Of a stretch of 44,578 nucleotides of DNA, positions 1-9,992 are shown in pieces (position 1 is the stretch's first letter; every line of letters begins with the position of its first letter). The notes below the pieces were generated by a model. The model was given only the letters and a program-made list of their open reading frames with translations, ran no database searches and was not told the DNA's origin. The translations under genes and the position numbers were made by a program. This stretch comes from Alphaproteobacteria bacterium UBA4588 (lineage in GTDB: Bacteria > Pseudomonadota > Alphaproteobacteria > Puniceispirillales > Puniceispirillaceae). The stretch spans positions 1 through 44,578 of the forward strand of contig CATISA010000012.1 in assembly GCA_949529445.1 (NCBI GenBank). The letters run 5' to 3'.

Positions 1-11
1 CAAAAACAGTC

Positions 12-2339
12 CTAATTGCGAAGGGCGCCCTGCCCGTTAAGCATGGCATTAATGCGCAAGCCGGTCTTTTCAGTTTTTGCCAACATCAGGAAAGCCCGTC
101 TTTCGCGGTCGTAAAGGGCCTGCTCGTCACTTTCCTGCGCTTGACCTTGGTCAGATACGATGATTGTTGCAATCTGCATCGCAACCGTTTTGTCATGATC
201 AAAGAAGTCACCACGGGCAACACCTTCACTCATGAAGCTCTCCATTTTTGTGATAAGAGCATGGTCTGCAAGCCTTACCTGCGGCTCTGTTGGCGCCTGA
301 TATCCCTGCTGGAGCACCGCCATTTCTGCAAGTGCTGCAGACATCAGACGGTCACGGCTCATCACAGACTTATCATGACCAGTGCGGAAATATTGCAGAC
401 GGGCTGCAAGCTGCGGTGATGATCCTGTTTTACCATAGCCGATTTGCATCCATGTCTGCCATGCTGCTTCATTCCAGTCATTAGTTGCCTCATACCAGCG
501 TAAATAGGTTTCTTTTACCCCGCCGCCACTTGGCACAACACCAACACCAGCCTCTACAAGACCCACTGTGATATTATTGTGAGCCACCAGCTTGTCACAA
601 TGCATCAAGACTTCAAAACCGCCCCCAGCACCAAGACCGGACGGCACCCCTATAACCGGAACAGGGGTGTATTTCAGTGCTTTGACCGCGCGCTGAAACC
701 GTGCCAGAAAGGCGTCCATTTCAGTCCAGTCACCTGCCTGAATAAAGGCACGGAATTGATTGAGATCAACCCCAGCCGAAAAATGCTGCGCGTCATTATG
801 AACAAGAATACCAGCGCCATGATCGGCCGCCGCTGCAGCAACAATTTCCATTGATTTATCATTTAAGGCATTCGCCTTTGAATGAAATTCAATAAGCCGC
901 AAATCACCATCTAACCGATAAAGGCTTGCTGCTTCATTGCACATAATTACAGGCGTTGTCTTGCGCATCATATGAAAACGCATCACCCCTTCTGGCAGGT
1001 TTATCATCTGATAGCCCCGCCCCTCGATATCCACGCGAAGAACAGAGGTGCTCGTGTCATAATAGGATCGCGACCGGTTCATCAGCTGAGCGGGAAGCGG
1101 CCAATCTGCTTCAATAGCGAGCGCACGCAAACGGTCAATACCAATGGCATCAATAAGCTCAAATGGGCCACGCTGCCAGTTAAAGCCGAGTTTCATTGCA
1201 TCATCAATATCTTGAGGTGATGCGGTGATATCAGGGATAAGTGAAGCGGCGTAGGATAAGATGCGCACCAGAACGCGTTTTGCGTATTGCCCTGCTGGAC
1301 TAGTATCATCCAAAACCGGACTAATAGGATCTTCATTGCGGGCATCTGCTTCAGCCGCGCGTTGCGCTGCCTCTGGCAAGTCTGATTTCACCTGCCGCCA
1401 GACAAGCTGATTAGTATCCGTCAGACTATCCTGAACTTCACGCCCTTCTGCTCCATGGCGATAAAACCCACCCTTTCCTTTGTTGCCTGTATAGCCATCA
1501 GCAATCATCTGAGTGACTCTCTGATGATCGACCCCGACAGAATGAAAATCATCACTATCCGGCAAGATTGTGCGTAATGAGGTTACCACATCCGACATCA
1601 AATCAACCCCGATAAGGTCATAGAGCCCGAAAATTCCTGTTTTTGGAATGCCCATTGGGCGGCCTACGAGCGCGTCGGCATCTTCGATCGGAATAGCGCT
1701 ATTCAAGGCTTCATGCATCCCAACCTGAAGTGCATAAACACCAATACGATTTCCAAGGAAGCCTGGTGTATCCCCACATTGTACAACACCTTTACCAAGG
1801 GTTTCATCGTTAAATCGTGCGAGCCTATCCATTATGCCAGCATCTGTATGCGCGCCGCGTACAAGTTCAAGCAAGCGCATAAACCGCACAGGATTGAAAT
1901 AGTGCGTAATAGCAAACCGCTGAGCAAAGGAGTTCGGCATTCCCTCAACCAGCAAGCTAATTGGGATGGTTGATGTGTTAGATGTAATCACACAGTCAGC
2001 AGACACTGTCTCATCAAGCCGGCGATACAGAGCCTGCTTTACAGGGAGCTGTTCGATAACAGCTTCGATGATTAAATCACACTTAGATAATTGGTGAAAA
2101 TCACCATCAATTGTCCCTGCCGTAATCAGCTGTGCATTATCACGGCTCATTAATTGCGGTGGGTCAGAACGGATAAGTTTCTGAATAGCTGCTTCTGCAG
2201 GAGCTGGCATACCTGCATCCTTCGCAGGTAAATCAAGCAACAAAACCGGTAGTCCAGCATTCGCAATCTGCGCCGCAATGCCGCTTCCCATAGTTCCTGC
2301 ACCAATCACAGCAATATGAGAGAATTCAGACTGTGTCAT
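12..2339 (-). CDS. fadN: Bifunctional 3-hydroxyacyl-CoA dehydrogenase / enoyl-CoA hydratase, FadN-like
   Basis: Carries out the hydration and NAD-dependent oxidation steps of cytoplasmic fatty-acid beta-oxidation. The 775-residue protein has the dehydrogenase at the N-terminus (NAD loop GAGTMG at 13-18, catalytic His in THYFNP near 146) and a crotonase domain at the C-terminus (about 470-690). This is the domain order of Bacillus FadN, the reverse of E. coli FadB. Both hydratase glutamates appear present, in GGGFEVL and in the GLVEAGVGVVP stretch that follows. An AAGG ribosome site lies about 9 bases before the ATG. It is the last gene of the minus-strand block that includes the FadE-like dehydrogenase. 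A thiolase would complete the set and may lie just left of the window, which is inference. The symbol is by domain architecture, not orthology proof. Confidence 0.9.
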   Translation of the reverse strand: MTQSEFSHIAVIGAGTMGSGIAAQIANAGLPVLLLDLPAKDAGMPAPAEAAIQKLIRSDPPQLMSRDNAQLITAGTIDGDFHQLSKCDLIIEAVIEQLPVKQALYRRLDETVSADCVITSNTSTIPISLLVEGMPNSFAQRFAITHYFNPVRFMRLLELVRGAHTDAGIMDRLARFNDETLGKGVVQCGDTPGFLGNRIGVYALQVGMHEALNSAIPIEDADALVGRPMGIPKTGIFGLYDLIGVDLMSDVVTSLRTILPDSDDFHSVGVDHQRVTQMIADGYTGNKGKGGFYRHGAEGREVQDSLTDTNQLVWRQVKSDLPEAAQRAAEADARNEDPISPVLDDTSPAGQYAKRVLVRILSYAASLIPDITASPQDIDDAMKLGFNWQRGPFELIDAIGIDRLRALAIEADWPLPAQLMNRSRSYYDTSTSVLRVDIEGRGYQMINLPEGVMRFHMMRKTTPVIMCNEAASLYRLDGDLRLIEFHSKANALNDKSMEIVAAAAADHGAGILVHNDAQHFSAGVDLNQFRAFIQAGDWTEMDAFLARFQRAVKALKYTPVPVIGVPSGLGAGGGFEVLMHCDKLVAHNNITVGLVEAGVGVVPSGGGVKETYLRWYEATNDWNEAAWQTWMQIGYGKTGSSPQLAARLQYFRTGHDKSVMSRDRLMSAALAEMAVLQQGYQAPTEPQVRLADHALITKMESFMSEGVARGDFFDHDKTVAMQIATIIVSDQGQAQESDEQALYDRERRAFLMLAKTEKTGLRINAMLNGQGALRN

Positions 2340-2412
2340 AAGAGGTGACCTTTCTTAACTAATAACGTCTTACCATCATAAAAGGAGTGAGGCATCTGGT
2401 CGTCCGTGCGCT

Positions 2413-3207
2413 CTATGCGGACAAAAACCGAGTGATGTGATGATTAACCTGAAGCGGTTTTTCAGCTGGCAACATATGACCAGCTCCTACTACTTCAACA
2501 AGCTCAGCACCAGTGATGGCTGCCGCCATAGCACGGCCAGATTTGACTGGTGTCATTTTATCAGCCGCCGCCAAAATCACTAATGTTGGCACTTTTACCG
2601 CGGCAGCAGCATCTGCGCCGCCACCATATGCTTTACAGGCGGATAGGTCAGCATGCAGCGCGTTGACATCATTTGATGCCATCAGCGCGCGGCCAAACCC
2701 AAGATGGGAATGCCCTGGCAACTCATTGTCATACTTATGTGCAATTTGGCTATGCCCCCAACCCGTCATCATGTTGATAGCCTTATCGAGTTTATTCTGA
2801 GATGCGTCGACAAGATAATCATTTACCGGAATAGAAAGCCCTCCAGCAATCAACACCAGCTGATCAAGATCGTCCTGATAGCGGGCAGCCATATCAAGGC
2901 CAACAAGACAGCCCTGAGAATGCCCAATAAAGACAACCGGGCCGCAGCCAAGCTGTCCTATGAGCACATGCATAAAATCAGACATATCTTCAATTGTCTG
3001 CAGCGGTGTGCCGCTTGATAGCCCATGCCCAGGCAGGTCAGGTGCAATAACATTATATCCCTCATAGGCAAAATAGCGACTTTGCTGGACCCATGTTAGA
3101 TGGCTTTGTCCACTACCATGAAGCATTACGATTGTCTTCTGCCCAGTCACAAAGTCCCGCCCACCTGAAGCAATATGGATAGGTATACCGCCACAATTCA
3201 CCTTCAT
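2413..3207 (-). CDS. Alpha/beta hydrolase
   Basis: A 264-residue alpha/beta-hydrolase-fold enzyme of the family that includes soluble esterases, lactonases and meta-cleavage hydrolases. Visible features are the oxyanion-hole segment HGSG (30-33), the nucleophile elbow GHSQG with Ser97, an acidic residue in AAADKMTP near 217 and a C-terminal His in GAGHMLP. There is no signal peptide, so it is cytoplasmic. It starts 12 bases after the MetY-like gene ends, so the two are probably cotranscribed, and it precedes the FadN-like gene. The substrate cannot be told from sequence. Possible roles are hydrolysis of a CoA-thioester-derived intermediate or of homoserine lactone or acyl esters, but none of these is supported directly. 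Confidence 0.85.
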   Translation of the reverse strand: MKVNCGGIPIHIASGGRDFVTGQKTIVMLHGSGQSHLTWVQQSRYFAYEGYNVIAPDLPGHGLSSGTPLQTIEDMSDFMHVLIGQLGCGPVVFIGHSQGCLVGLDMAARYQDDLDQLVLIAGGLSIPVNDYLVDASQNKLDKAINMMTGWGHSQIAHKYDNELPGHSHLGFGRALMASNDVNALHADLSACKAYGGGADAAAAVKVPTLVILAAADKMTPVKSGRAMAAAITGAELVEVVGAGHMLPAEKPLQVNHHITRFLSA

Positions 3208-3219
3208 CTTGATTGCCCT

Positions 3220-4530
3220 TTATTCTGCCGCACGGGGTGCTATCAGCCGTTTTGCAGCTTTAAAACCAACATCAAAATCAGCTTTGATATCTTCAATATC
3301 CTCAAGTCCAACAGACAGCCTGATCATATCATCACTCAGGCCGCCATCTTTCATAGCATCGGGATCAATATGGGAATGGGTTGTGCTAGCAGGATGAATG
3401 ACAAGTGTCTTGGCATCGCCCACATTGGCAAGATGGGAGGAGAGCTCAACAGCTTCAATAAAGGCACGCCCTGCATCACGCCCCCCTTTTACCCCAAAGG
3501 TAATGATCGAACCCGCTCCTTTGGGCATAAGCCGTTTCGCCAATTCATGCTGCGGATGTGTTTCAAGATGGGGATGGCGTACCCATGCAACATCATCATG
3601 GGCGCTAAGATAAGACAGAAGCGCATTAGTATTTTCAATATGCCGCTGCATACGAAGAGGCAGTGTTTCTATCCCCTGAAGCAGATGAAACGCATTTGTC
3701 TGCGAGAGACATGGACCAAAATTATACATCATTTCGGCGCGTAATTTTGCCGTCATTGCCGTCGGCCCGAATTCTTCATAAAAATTAATGCCATCCATCG
3801 CATAATGCGCTGAGGCAATGGTTGGAAACTTATCAGATGCGCCCCAGTCAAATCGGCCACCATCAAGTACCGCGCCGCCAATAGCAATACCATGTCCGCC
3901 AATCCATTTGGTCAGGGAATGAACAACAATAGAGGCACCATGTTCAAGCGGCTTGAGAAGGTAGGGGGTATTAAAGGTGGCATCAAGAATGAGCGGAATG
4001 CCTGCCTCATCAGCAATCGCACCAACAGCATCAACATCCATGATATCAAGGCCAGGATTGCCAACCACTTCTCCAAAAATCAGTTTGGTATTCGGCTGGA
4101 TAGCCGCAGCTAATGCGGTTGGGTCTATTACATTTACAAAGGTAGTTGTAATCCCAAAGCGAGGAAATGTATATTTGAGCAGATTGATATTTGCACCGTA
4201 AAGTTGCGATGACGCAACGATATGATCACCTGCCGAACATATCGTCATTAACACAGATGACAAAGCCGCCATACCAGATGCGGTAGCAGTACACGCAGCC
4301 GCTCCTTCCAATGCAGCAAGCCTTTGCTCTAACACTGCTACAGTCGGGTTTGAAATCCGGCTATATAGATGCCCGCCAATTTCCATATTATAGAGTGCGG
4401 CAGCATGACGTGTATCCTGAAACACATAGGATGTTGTCTGATGGATAGGCACAGCACGCGAACCATGACGTTCATCAGGTGTCTGGCCTGCATGCAGGCT
4501 CAGGGTATCAAAACTGTAATCCTTGCTCAT
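3220..4530 (-). CDS. O-acetylhomoserine sulfhydrylase (aminocarboxypropyltransferase) family, MetY-like
   Basis: A PLP-dependent Cys/Met-metabolism enzyme of 436 residues, the usual size of O-acetylhomoserine sulfhydrylases. It would join O-acetylhomoserine with sulfide or methanethiol to give homocysteine or methionine. The PLP lysine is Lys208 in HSLTKWIGGHG, and the N-terminus (SLHAGQTPDERHGSRAVPI) is typical of the MetY branch rather than cystathionine gamma-synthase. A GGAG ribosome site lies about 10 bases before the ATG. A 94-base gap separates it from the upstream acyl-CoA dehydrogenase, which leaves room for its own promoter. I looked there for a SAM-II riboswitch, common ahead of alphaproteobacterial met genes, and saw no match. 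Its place inside a beta-oxidation block is unusual. Confidence 0.9.
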   Translation of the reverse strand: MSKDYSFDTLSLHAGQTPDERHGSRAVPIHQTTSYVFQDTRHAAALYNMEIGGHLYSRISNPTVAVLEQRLAALEGAAACTATASGMAALSSVLMTICSAGDHIVASSQLYGANINLLKYTFPRFGITTTFVNVIDPTALAAAIQPNTKLIFGEVVGNPGLDIMDVDAVGAIADEAGIPLILDATFNTPYLLKPLEHGASIVVHSLTKWIGGHGIAIGGAVLDGGRFDWGASDKFPTIASAHYAMDGINFYEEFGPTAMTAKLRAEMMYNFGPCLSQTNAFHLLQGIETLPLRMQRHIENTNALLSYLSAHDDVAWVRHPHLETHPQHELAKRLMPKGAGSIITFGVKGGRDAGRAFIEAVELSSHLANVGDAKTLVIHPASTTHSHIDPDAMKDGGLSDDMIRLSVGLEDIEDIKADFDVGFKAAKRLIAPRAAE

Positions 4531-4624
4531 TTGCGCATCACTCCGATATTTCTAAATTAGAGGTCAGTGGAATAGGGCATCGCATTTTGGCTGTAGGTGT
4601 ATCATACTCAGCATCTTTATTATA

Positions 4625-6394
4625 TTATGCACGCAACAACCATTCAGGCTGCATACGCAAAACTGAATCATCCCCATTACAAATCATTTCAGACAAACTA
4701 AAGAGCTGCGGCAAACATTGCTGGATGTAGATAAGAGATGTTGTCTGTTTTGCCATAAGGAATTCAGCGGAAAAATCAGCTGATGCTCCATTTTCTGCGG
4801 CCTTTGCAGAGCGCGCCATCATCCATCCGCCACATAGAATACCAAGTTGCATAAGCCAGTTCACACCGCTAACAGCAGCCCTACGCGGGTCATTCGCTGC
4901 AGCGAGAAGATGCTCTAGAGTATCATCCGTGGCCGCAACCGCTTTGTGCATAGGGTCAGCTAATGAAGCATCAACACCCTTCATGTCAGCACTAATCTCA
5001 GCCAGTAATTCCCGAACAGCTACGCCATTGTCACGCAAGGTTTTTCGAAAGATAAGATCATTTGCCTGAATCGCTGTTGTGCCTTCATATATTGGCAGAA
5101 TACGGCTATCACGGAAATGTTGTGCAGCCCCTGTTTCTTCAATAAAGCCCATACCGCCATGCACCTGTACAGCATCTGATGCCATGGCAACAGATCGTTC
5201 TGTCAGCCAGCCTTTGAGAATGGGAATTAGCAAGGATGCGCGGGTATCAGCGGCGGCACGTTCCGCCTCGTTGCCATTATGTGCAGTATCAAGAGCTGCA
5301 CCACCAACAAGAAGAAGGGCGCGCATGGCTTCTAATTCAGCCCGCATGACAGATAATAGGCGGAGCACATCGGGGTGATGGGAAATCGGGTCCCCAGCTT
5401 TGCGGTCGAGAGGCGTGCCTTGAATTCTGTTCTGGGCATAATCGACCGCCTGCTGATAGGCGCGTTCAGCAATCGATAATCCCTGCAGGCCAACAGCAAA
5501 GCGGGCATGGTTCATCATACCAAACATGATCCCAAGGCCCTTATTTTCCTCACCAACCAGATATCCAGTAGCCCCGCCATTTTCACCATATTGCAGGACA
5601 GCTGTTGGGGAACCTTTTATGCCTAATTTCTTCTCAATAGACAGGCACCTCACATCGTTAGCTTCGCCAAGTGTTCCATCTGCATTGACCAAAATTTTCG
5701 GTACAAGAAAGACAGAAATACCTTTAACACCGTCCGGTGCATCAGGCGTTCGTGCCAACACCAGATGAATGATGTTCTCCGCCATATCATGCTCACCATA
5801 GGTGATATAGATTTTCTGACCTGTAATGCGGTAGCTACCATCATCCTGTTTGATTGCGCGCGACTTGATGGCGGCAAGATCTGTTCCGGCCTGTGGTTCA
5901 GTTAGGTTCATTGTCCCTGTCCAGCGACCTTCGATCATCGGAGGCAGATAGGTTTTTTTCTGTTCTTCGGACGCAGATTTCCCAAGCGCAAAAATCTGCC
6001 CTTGAGTTAACAGATGGCATAAGCTGAATGCAAGGCTAGCAGACTGCCACATCTCATTAACCGCGGCACTAATGACCATAGGCATATTCTGACCACCGTA
6101 GGTCTCAGCAGCTTCCATCGCAGTCCATCCGCCCTCACCCATCGCTTGATAGGCCTGCTTGAAACCATCAGGGGTTGTCACGCTACCATCTTGATTGCGA
6201 ACCGCGCCTTGTTGATCTGAGGGATGGTTTAGCGGGGCGATTACATCGGCCGCCAGCTTACCTGCTTCATCGAAAATCGCATCTGCTAGGTCGAGACTGA
6301 TTTCTGAAAAGGCTGGCAGTTTTACGACATCATCAAAACCGGATAGGTAGCGAAGCGCAAATTTCATATCGTTCAATGGCGGTGTATAAGTCAT
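4625..6394 (-). CDS. Acyl-CoA dehydrogenase, long C-terminally extended FadE-like type
   Basis: An FAD flavoenzyme that introduces the 2,3-double bond in acyl-CoA. At 589 residues it belongs to the extended family (N-terminal domain, middle domain with MNLTEPQAGTDLA, C-terminal extension) common in alphaproteobacterial beta-oxidation operons. The catalytic glutamate is in the canonical place, in IYEGTTAIQ near residue 430. The same broad family includes the DMSP-pathway enzyme DmdC (3-methylmercaptopropionyl-CoA dehydrogenase). The downstream FadN-like gene makes ordinary fatty-acid oxidation the simpler reading, while the adjacent MetY-like gene keeps a methylthio substrate conceivable. It lies 76 bases downstream of the IOR gene on the same strand. 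Confidence 0.88.
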   Translation of the reverse strand: MTYTPPLNDMKFALRYLSGFDDVVKLPAFSEISLDLADAIFDEAGKLAADVIAPLNHPSDQQGAVRNQDGSVTTPDGFKQAYQAMGEGGWTAMEAAETYGGQNMPMVISAAVNEMWQSASLAFSLCHLLTQGQIFALGKSASEEQKKTYLPPMIEGRWTGTMNLTEPQAGTDLAAIKSRAIKQDDGSYRITGQKIYITYGEHDMAENIIHLVLARTPDAPDGVKGISVFLVPKILVNADGTLGEANDVRCLSIEKKLGIKGSPTAVLQYGENGGATGYLVGEENKGLGIMFGMMNHARFAVGLQGLSIAERAYQQAVDYAQNRIQGTPLDRKAGDPISHHPDVLRLLSVMRAELEAMRALLLVGGAALDTAHNGNEAERAAADTRASLLIPILKGWLTERSVAMASDAVQVHGGMGFIEETGAAQHFRDSRILPIYEGTTAIQANDLIFRKTLRDNGVAVRELLAEISADMKGVDASLADPMHKAVAATDDTLEHLLAAANDPRRAAVSGVNWLMQLGILCGGWMMARSAKAAENGASADFSAEFLMAKQTTSLIYIQQCLPQLFSLSEMICNGDDSVLRMQPEWLLRA

Positions 6395-6470
6395 GATTTA
6401 TCCTTGTTATAGCCCTGCTATTCACATTTATTATCGCTCGCAAGCTGAATAGCCTATTTGCACGTTTTTT

Positions 6471-9400
6471 TCAATTTTTTACCTTCGAAGCACTTGCGCT
6501 GGAAAACTGTTCTAGGAGCACATCGATTTGGCGCCCTGCCATTTGCATATGTCTCTCTCTTACCGGGCCGAAGCCCCTCACATCATCTGGTATTGATGCA
6601 AGAGAAACTGCAATGTCGTAATTATCAAGGGTTATATCAGAACAAACCCTATCGAGCAGGCTTTCATACCGCGCCAGGAAGGCGCGCTCGCCGCGACGCT
6701 CTTGGGTGTACCCGAAAATATCAAACATACCACCCCGCAGGCCTTTCATCTTTGCAAGTCCGCGCATAACTGACATCATCCAGCCACCAAAGCGACGCTT
6801 TACAGGCCGTCCTGTCACAGCATCCATACCAGACAGAATCGGCGGCGCTAAATGGAAGGAGAGGCTTACATCGCCATCAAACTGTTTTTTAAGAGCGGCT
6901 GCAAAGGCGCCATCAGTATAAAGACGCGCAACTTCATATTCGTCCTTAATCGCCATCATTTTATACAGCCCGCGTGCTGCCGCGATTGACAGCGCAGAGT
7001 GAGCGCCTGCATCACATGCCCGAACCGCATCCATTCTAGCCTTAAACCGGTCAGCATAATCAGCATTCTGATAGGCCGTGAGCCGCGTCATCCGGTCTGC
7101 AATTAGCTCATCAATATCATCAATTGGTTTATGAATATACATGCCAGCCAATCCTGCAGATTGCATAACGCTATGCTCATCTACCACCCACCGCCGGCCC
7201 CAATTAAAGGCTTGCAAGCTCTGGTCGATAGCAACACCATTTAGCCGGATAGCTTCGCTCATAGACTCAAGGCTTAACGGCACAAGACCACGCTGCCATG
7301 CAACGCCGAGCAAGAAGAGGTTTGAGGCAATCGCATCACCCAGCAAGCTGGTCGCAAGACCTGTTGCGTTCATTTGACATGACTGGCCAGCTGGCACAGC
7401 TTGTGTTAGCCGCGCCGCCATTGCATCGGTTGGCAGAAACGCATCGGCATCGCGGGTAAAATCACCGGTTGGCATTTCATAATTATTTGCCACAATATGA
7501 GCATCCGGGCTGAGCAGTTTCAACAAAGATGAGGTAGCACTCACCAGCATGTCACAGCCGAGTAGAACATCGCCGCCTCCAGGGCCAATCCGAATAGCTG
7601 AAATATCCTCTGGTGTACGCCCGATCCTGATATGACTTGTTACAGCCCCACCTTTTTGCGCCAAACCGGCCATATCGATAATACCGCACCCCTTGCCTTC
7701 AAGATGCGCTGCCATACCAAGCAGAGCGCCAATGGTAACAACACCTGTCCCACCAACACCTGTCAGAATAATGCTGACGGGCCTATCAAGCGAGAGAGCT
7801 GCGGCTGGTAACGGCACCTCATCACTGAGCGCCATCACCGCATCCGGCTTATGAATTGTTGCGCCCTTCACAGTCACAAAGCTGGGGCAGAACCCTTTGA
7901 CACAGCTGAAATCTTTGTTACAGGCTGACTGGTCGATTTTACGCTTGCGCCCTAATTCGGTTTCAAGCGGCAGAATAGCAACACAGTTTGACTGCACACC
8001 GCAATCACCGCACCCCTCACAGACATCCGGATTAATAAAAATACGTTCATCTGGATCAGGCATCAGCCCGCGTTTTCTGCGCCTACGTTTTTCGGTTGCA
8101 CAGGTCTGGTCATAAATCAGCGCTGTCACGCCTTCAACTGCAGCAAGTTCTTCTTGAACAGGTTGCAACATGCTGCGGTGATAAAGCTGGACCTCTTTTG
8201 GGTAGCTAATACCGTCATGACGCGATAAATCATCACAAACAAGGACCGTGCGCTTTGCGCCGCACGCAACCATTAACTCAGCAATCTCTTTCGGCGTCAT
8301 ATCGCCTTCATGGGTTTGCCCGCCCGTCATGGCAACCGCATCATTATAGAGAATTTTGTAGGTCATATTGACTTTTGATGCGATGGCGGCACGGATGGCC
8401 ATCAGTCCGGAATGATTGAATGTGCCATCTCCGATATTCTGGAAGATATGATTACGTGTTGAAAAAAAGCTTTCGCCGATCCAGTTCGCGCCTTCGCCCC
8501 CCATATGGGTATGCCCTTCAACATTCCGCTCCATGAATTGCGCCATCCAGTGGCAGCCAATACCAGCATAACCACGCGCGCCTTCGGGCAGAACAGTTGA
8601 TGAGTTATGAGGACAACCTGCACAGAAATAGGGGACACGCTCGGTGCCAAGCGGGGCAATTTCCTGAGCTGCAACCTGACAGAGCCGCGATAGATTCTGT
8701 TCAACAACGGTATCGCTAGACCTATCTTTCAGGAGATGAACGCCGATTGCCATGCCGACTTGCGTAGAGGTCAGCCCGCCTTCTTCGGCAAGCAATACAG
8801 CGCCTGCTTCATCGCGTTTTCCAATAATGACTGGCGCATCAGCCACGCCATACAACACATCCTTCATTTGCGATTCAATAAGGCCGCGTTTTTCTTCGAC
8901 AACAAGAAGATGGGTTTTTCCAGCAGCAAAATCACGAATGCCGTTTGGTTCAAGCGGCCATGACATACCAACCTTATAAACAGATAAACCAAGGGCTTCA
9001 GCGCGGGCTGGCGTAATACCTAAATCAGCAAGTGCCTGAATGACGTCCATATAGGATTTGCCGGTTGAAACAATCCCAAGCGAGGGATGAGACCCGCCTT
9101 CGACTGTAACACGGTCAAGGTGATTGGCCCGCACATAAGCCTGAATCGCCCCAACTTTATACCGGTGAAGCCGCGCTTCTTGATTATGGCGCGTATCACC
9201 AAGGCGGATATTCAACCCCTCTTCAGGCATTGCATATTCATTGGGCAGACTGACACTAAACTCATCAGCATTGAGCGCCACAGACGCCGTTGATTCTATA
9301 TTGTCTTTTACACATTTGATGCCGGTCCAGACACCTGCAAACCGCGATAGTGCCCAGCCATGCAGACCAAACTGGACAATTTCTTCAACATTAGCAGGGT

Positions 9401-9953
9401 TGAGCACAGGCATCATTGCATCAACAAGCGCATATTCGCTCTGATGACAGACCGTTGAGCTTTCGCCTGTATGGTCATCACCCAATAGTGCGATAACGCC
9501 GCCATTCGGAGCTGTACCCGCCATATTCGCATGCCGGAATACATCGCCCGTTCGGTCCACACCGGGGCCTTTCCCATACCAGATAGCAAATACGCCATCT
9601 GTTGTATTCTCGCCATAGAGATGGGTTTGCTGGGTACCCCAGACAGCGGTTGCGGCCATATCTTCGTTCAGGCCAGGCTCAAACAGAATATTTGCATCCT
9701 TCAGAATTGACGTGGCTGACGAGAATTGCATATCGACCGCGCCTAAAGGAGAGCCCCGATAGCCTGAGACAAAGCCAGCTGTATTCAGCCCTGATTTACT
9801 GTCAAGCTGCGCCTGAAGCAGGCATAATCGCACGAGCGCTTGCGTGCCCGTCACGAAAACAGTGTCTGCATCCAAATCATATTTGTCTGTCAGCGATACT
9901 GCGCGCAGCGCTCCGCTAAGAATAAGGTCTTTTTGGTCGGTTAATTCGTTCAT
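6471..9953 (-). CDS. Indolepyruvate ferredoxin oxidoreductase family protein (fused IorA-IorB)
   Basis: A 1160-residue fused 2-oxoacid:acceptor oxidoreductase that would decarboxylate an aryl or branched 2-oxoacid (for example indolepyruvate) to the acyl-CoA with thiamine diphosphate and iron-sulfur clusters. From the N-terminus it has a transketolase-like domain, a TPP domain with CAGCPH and GDGTFNHSG (near 507) and the NDAVAMTGGQ element, then a ferredoxin-type cysteine cluster (CEGCGDC...C and CNKDFSC, about 640-690). A gamma-type domain with TGVGGTGVVTIG and a long C-terminal domain typical of the proteobacterial fusions follow. An AGGA ribosome site lies 7 bases before the ATG. It heads the minus-strand block, suggesting amino-acid-derived 2-oxoacids feed acyl-CoAs to the dehydrogenases below. 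The true substrate is unknown. Confidence 0.92.
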   Translation of the reverse strand: MNELTDQKDLILSGALRAVSLTDKYDLDADTVFVTGTQALVRLCLLQAQLDSKSGLNTAGFVSGYRGSPLGAVDMQFSSATSILKDANILFEPGLNEDMAATAVWGTQQTHLYGENTTDGVFAIWYGKGPGVDRTGDVFRHANMAGTAPNGGVIALLGDDHTGESSTVCHQSEYALVDAMMPVLNPANVEEIVQFGLHGWALSRFAGVWTGIKCVKDNIESTASVALNADEFSVSLPNEYAMPEEGLNIRLGDTRHNQEARLHRYKVGAIQAYVRANHLDRVTVEGGSHPSLGIVSTGKSYMDVIQALADLGITPARAEALGLSVYKVGMSWPLEPNGIRDFAAGKTHLLVVEEKRGLIESQMKDVLYGVADAPVIIGKRDEAGAVLLAEEGGLTSTQVGMAIGVHLLKDRSSDTVVEQNLSRLCQVAAQEIAPLGTERVPYFCAGCPHNSSTVLPEGARGYAGIGCHWMAQFMERNVEGHTHMGGEGANWIGESFFSTRNHIFQNIGDGTFNHSGLMAIRAAIASKVNMTYKILYNDAVAMTGGQTHEGDMTPKEIAELMVACGAKRTVLVCDDLSRHDGISYPKEVQLYHRSMLQPVQEELAAVEGVTALIYDQTCATEKRRRRKRGLMPDPDERIFINPDVCEGCGDCGVQSNCVAILPLETELGRKRKIDQSACNKDFSCVKGFCPSFVTVKGATIHKPDAVMALSDEVPLPAAALSLDRPVSIILTGVGGTGVVTIGALLGMAAHLEGKGCGIIDMAGLAQKGGAVTSHIRIGRTPEDISAIRIGPGGGDVLLGCDMLVSATSSLLKLLSPDAHIVANNYEMPTGDFTRDADAFLPTDAMAARLTQAVPAGQSCQMNATGLATSLLGDAIASNLFLLGVAWQRGLVPLSLESMSEAIRLNGVAIDQSLQAFNWGRRWVVDEHSVMQSAGLAGMYIHKPIDDIDELIADRMTRLTAYQNADYADRFKARMDAVRACDAGAHSALSIAAARGLYKMMAIKDEYEVARLYTDGAFAAALKKQFDGDVSLSFHLAPPILSGMDAVTGRPVKRRFGGWMMSVMRGLAKMKGLRGGMFDIFGYTQERRGERAFLARYESLLDRVCSDITLDNYDIAVSLASIPDDVRGFGPVRERHMQMAGRQIDVLLEQFSSASASKVKN

Positions 9954-9992
9954 CGAAATATCCTAAGCGAATTATCTTTTGCCTCAAAACGC

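Noticed and set aside
3175-3744. Long plus-strand open frame opposite the MetY-like gene
   Set aside because: It is antisense to a clear enzyme gene, its protein is low-complexity in Cys/Met/His without motifs, and it has no ribosome site.
4531-4624. Possible SAM-II riboswitch ahead of the MetY-like gene
   Set aside because: The 94-base gap lacks the conserved SAM-II pseudoknot blocks, and no stable stem is apparent.
4625-6394. Assignment of the dehydrogenase as DmdC of DMSP demethylation
   Set aside because: Length fits, but the same length and motifs fit general FadE-like enzymes, and no dmdA, dmdB or dmdD is visible, so only the family name is given.
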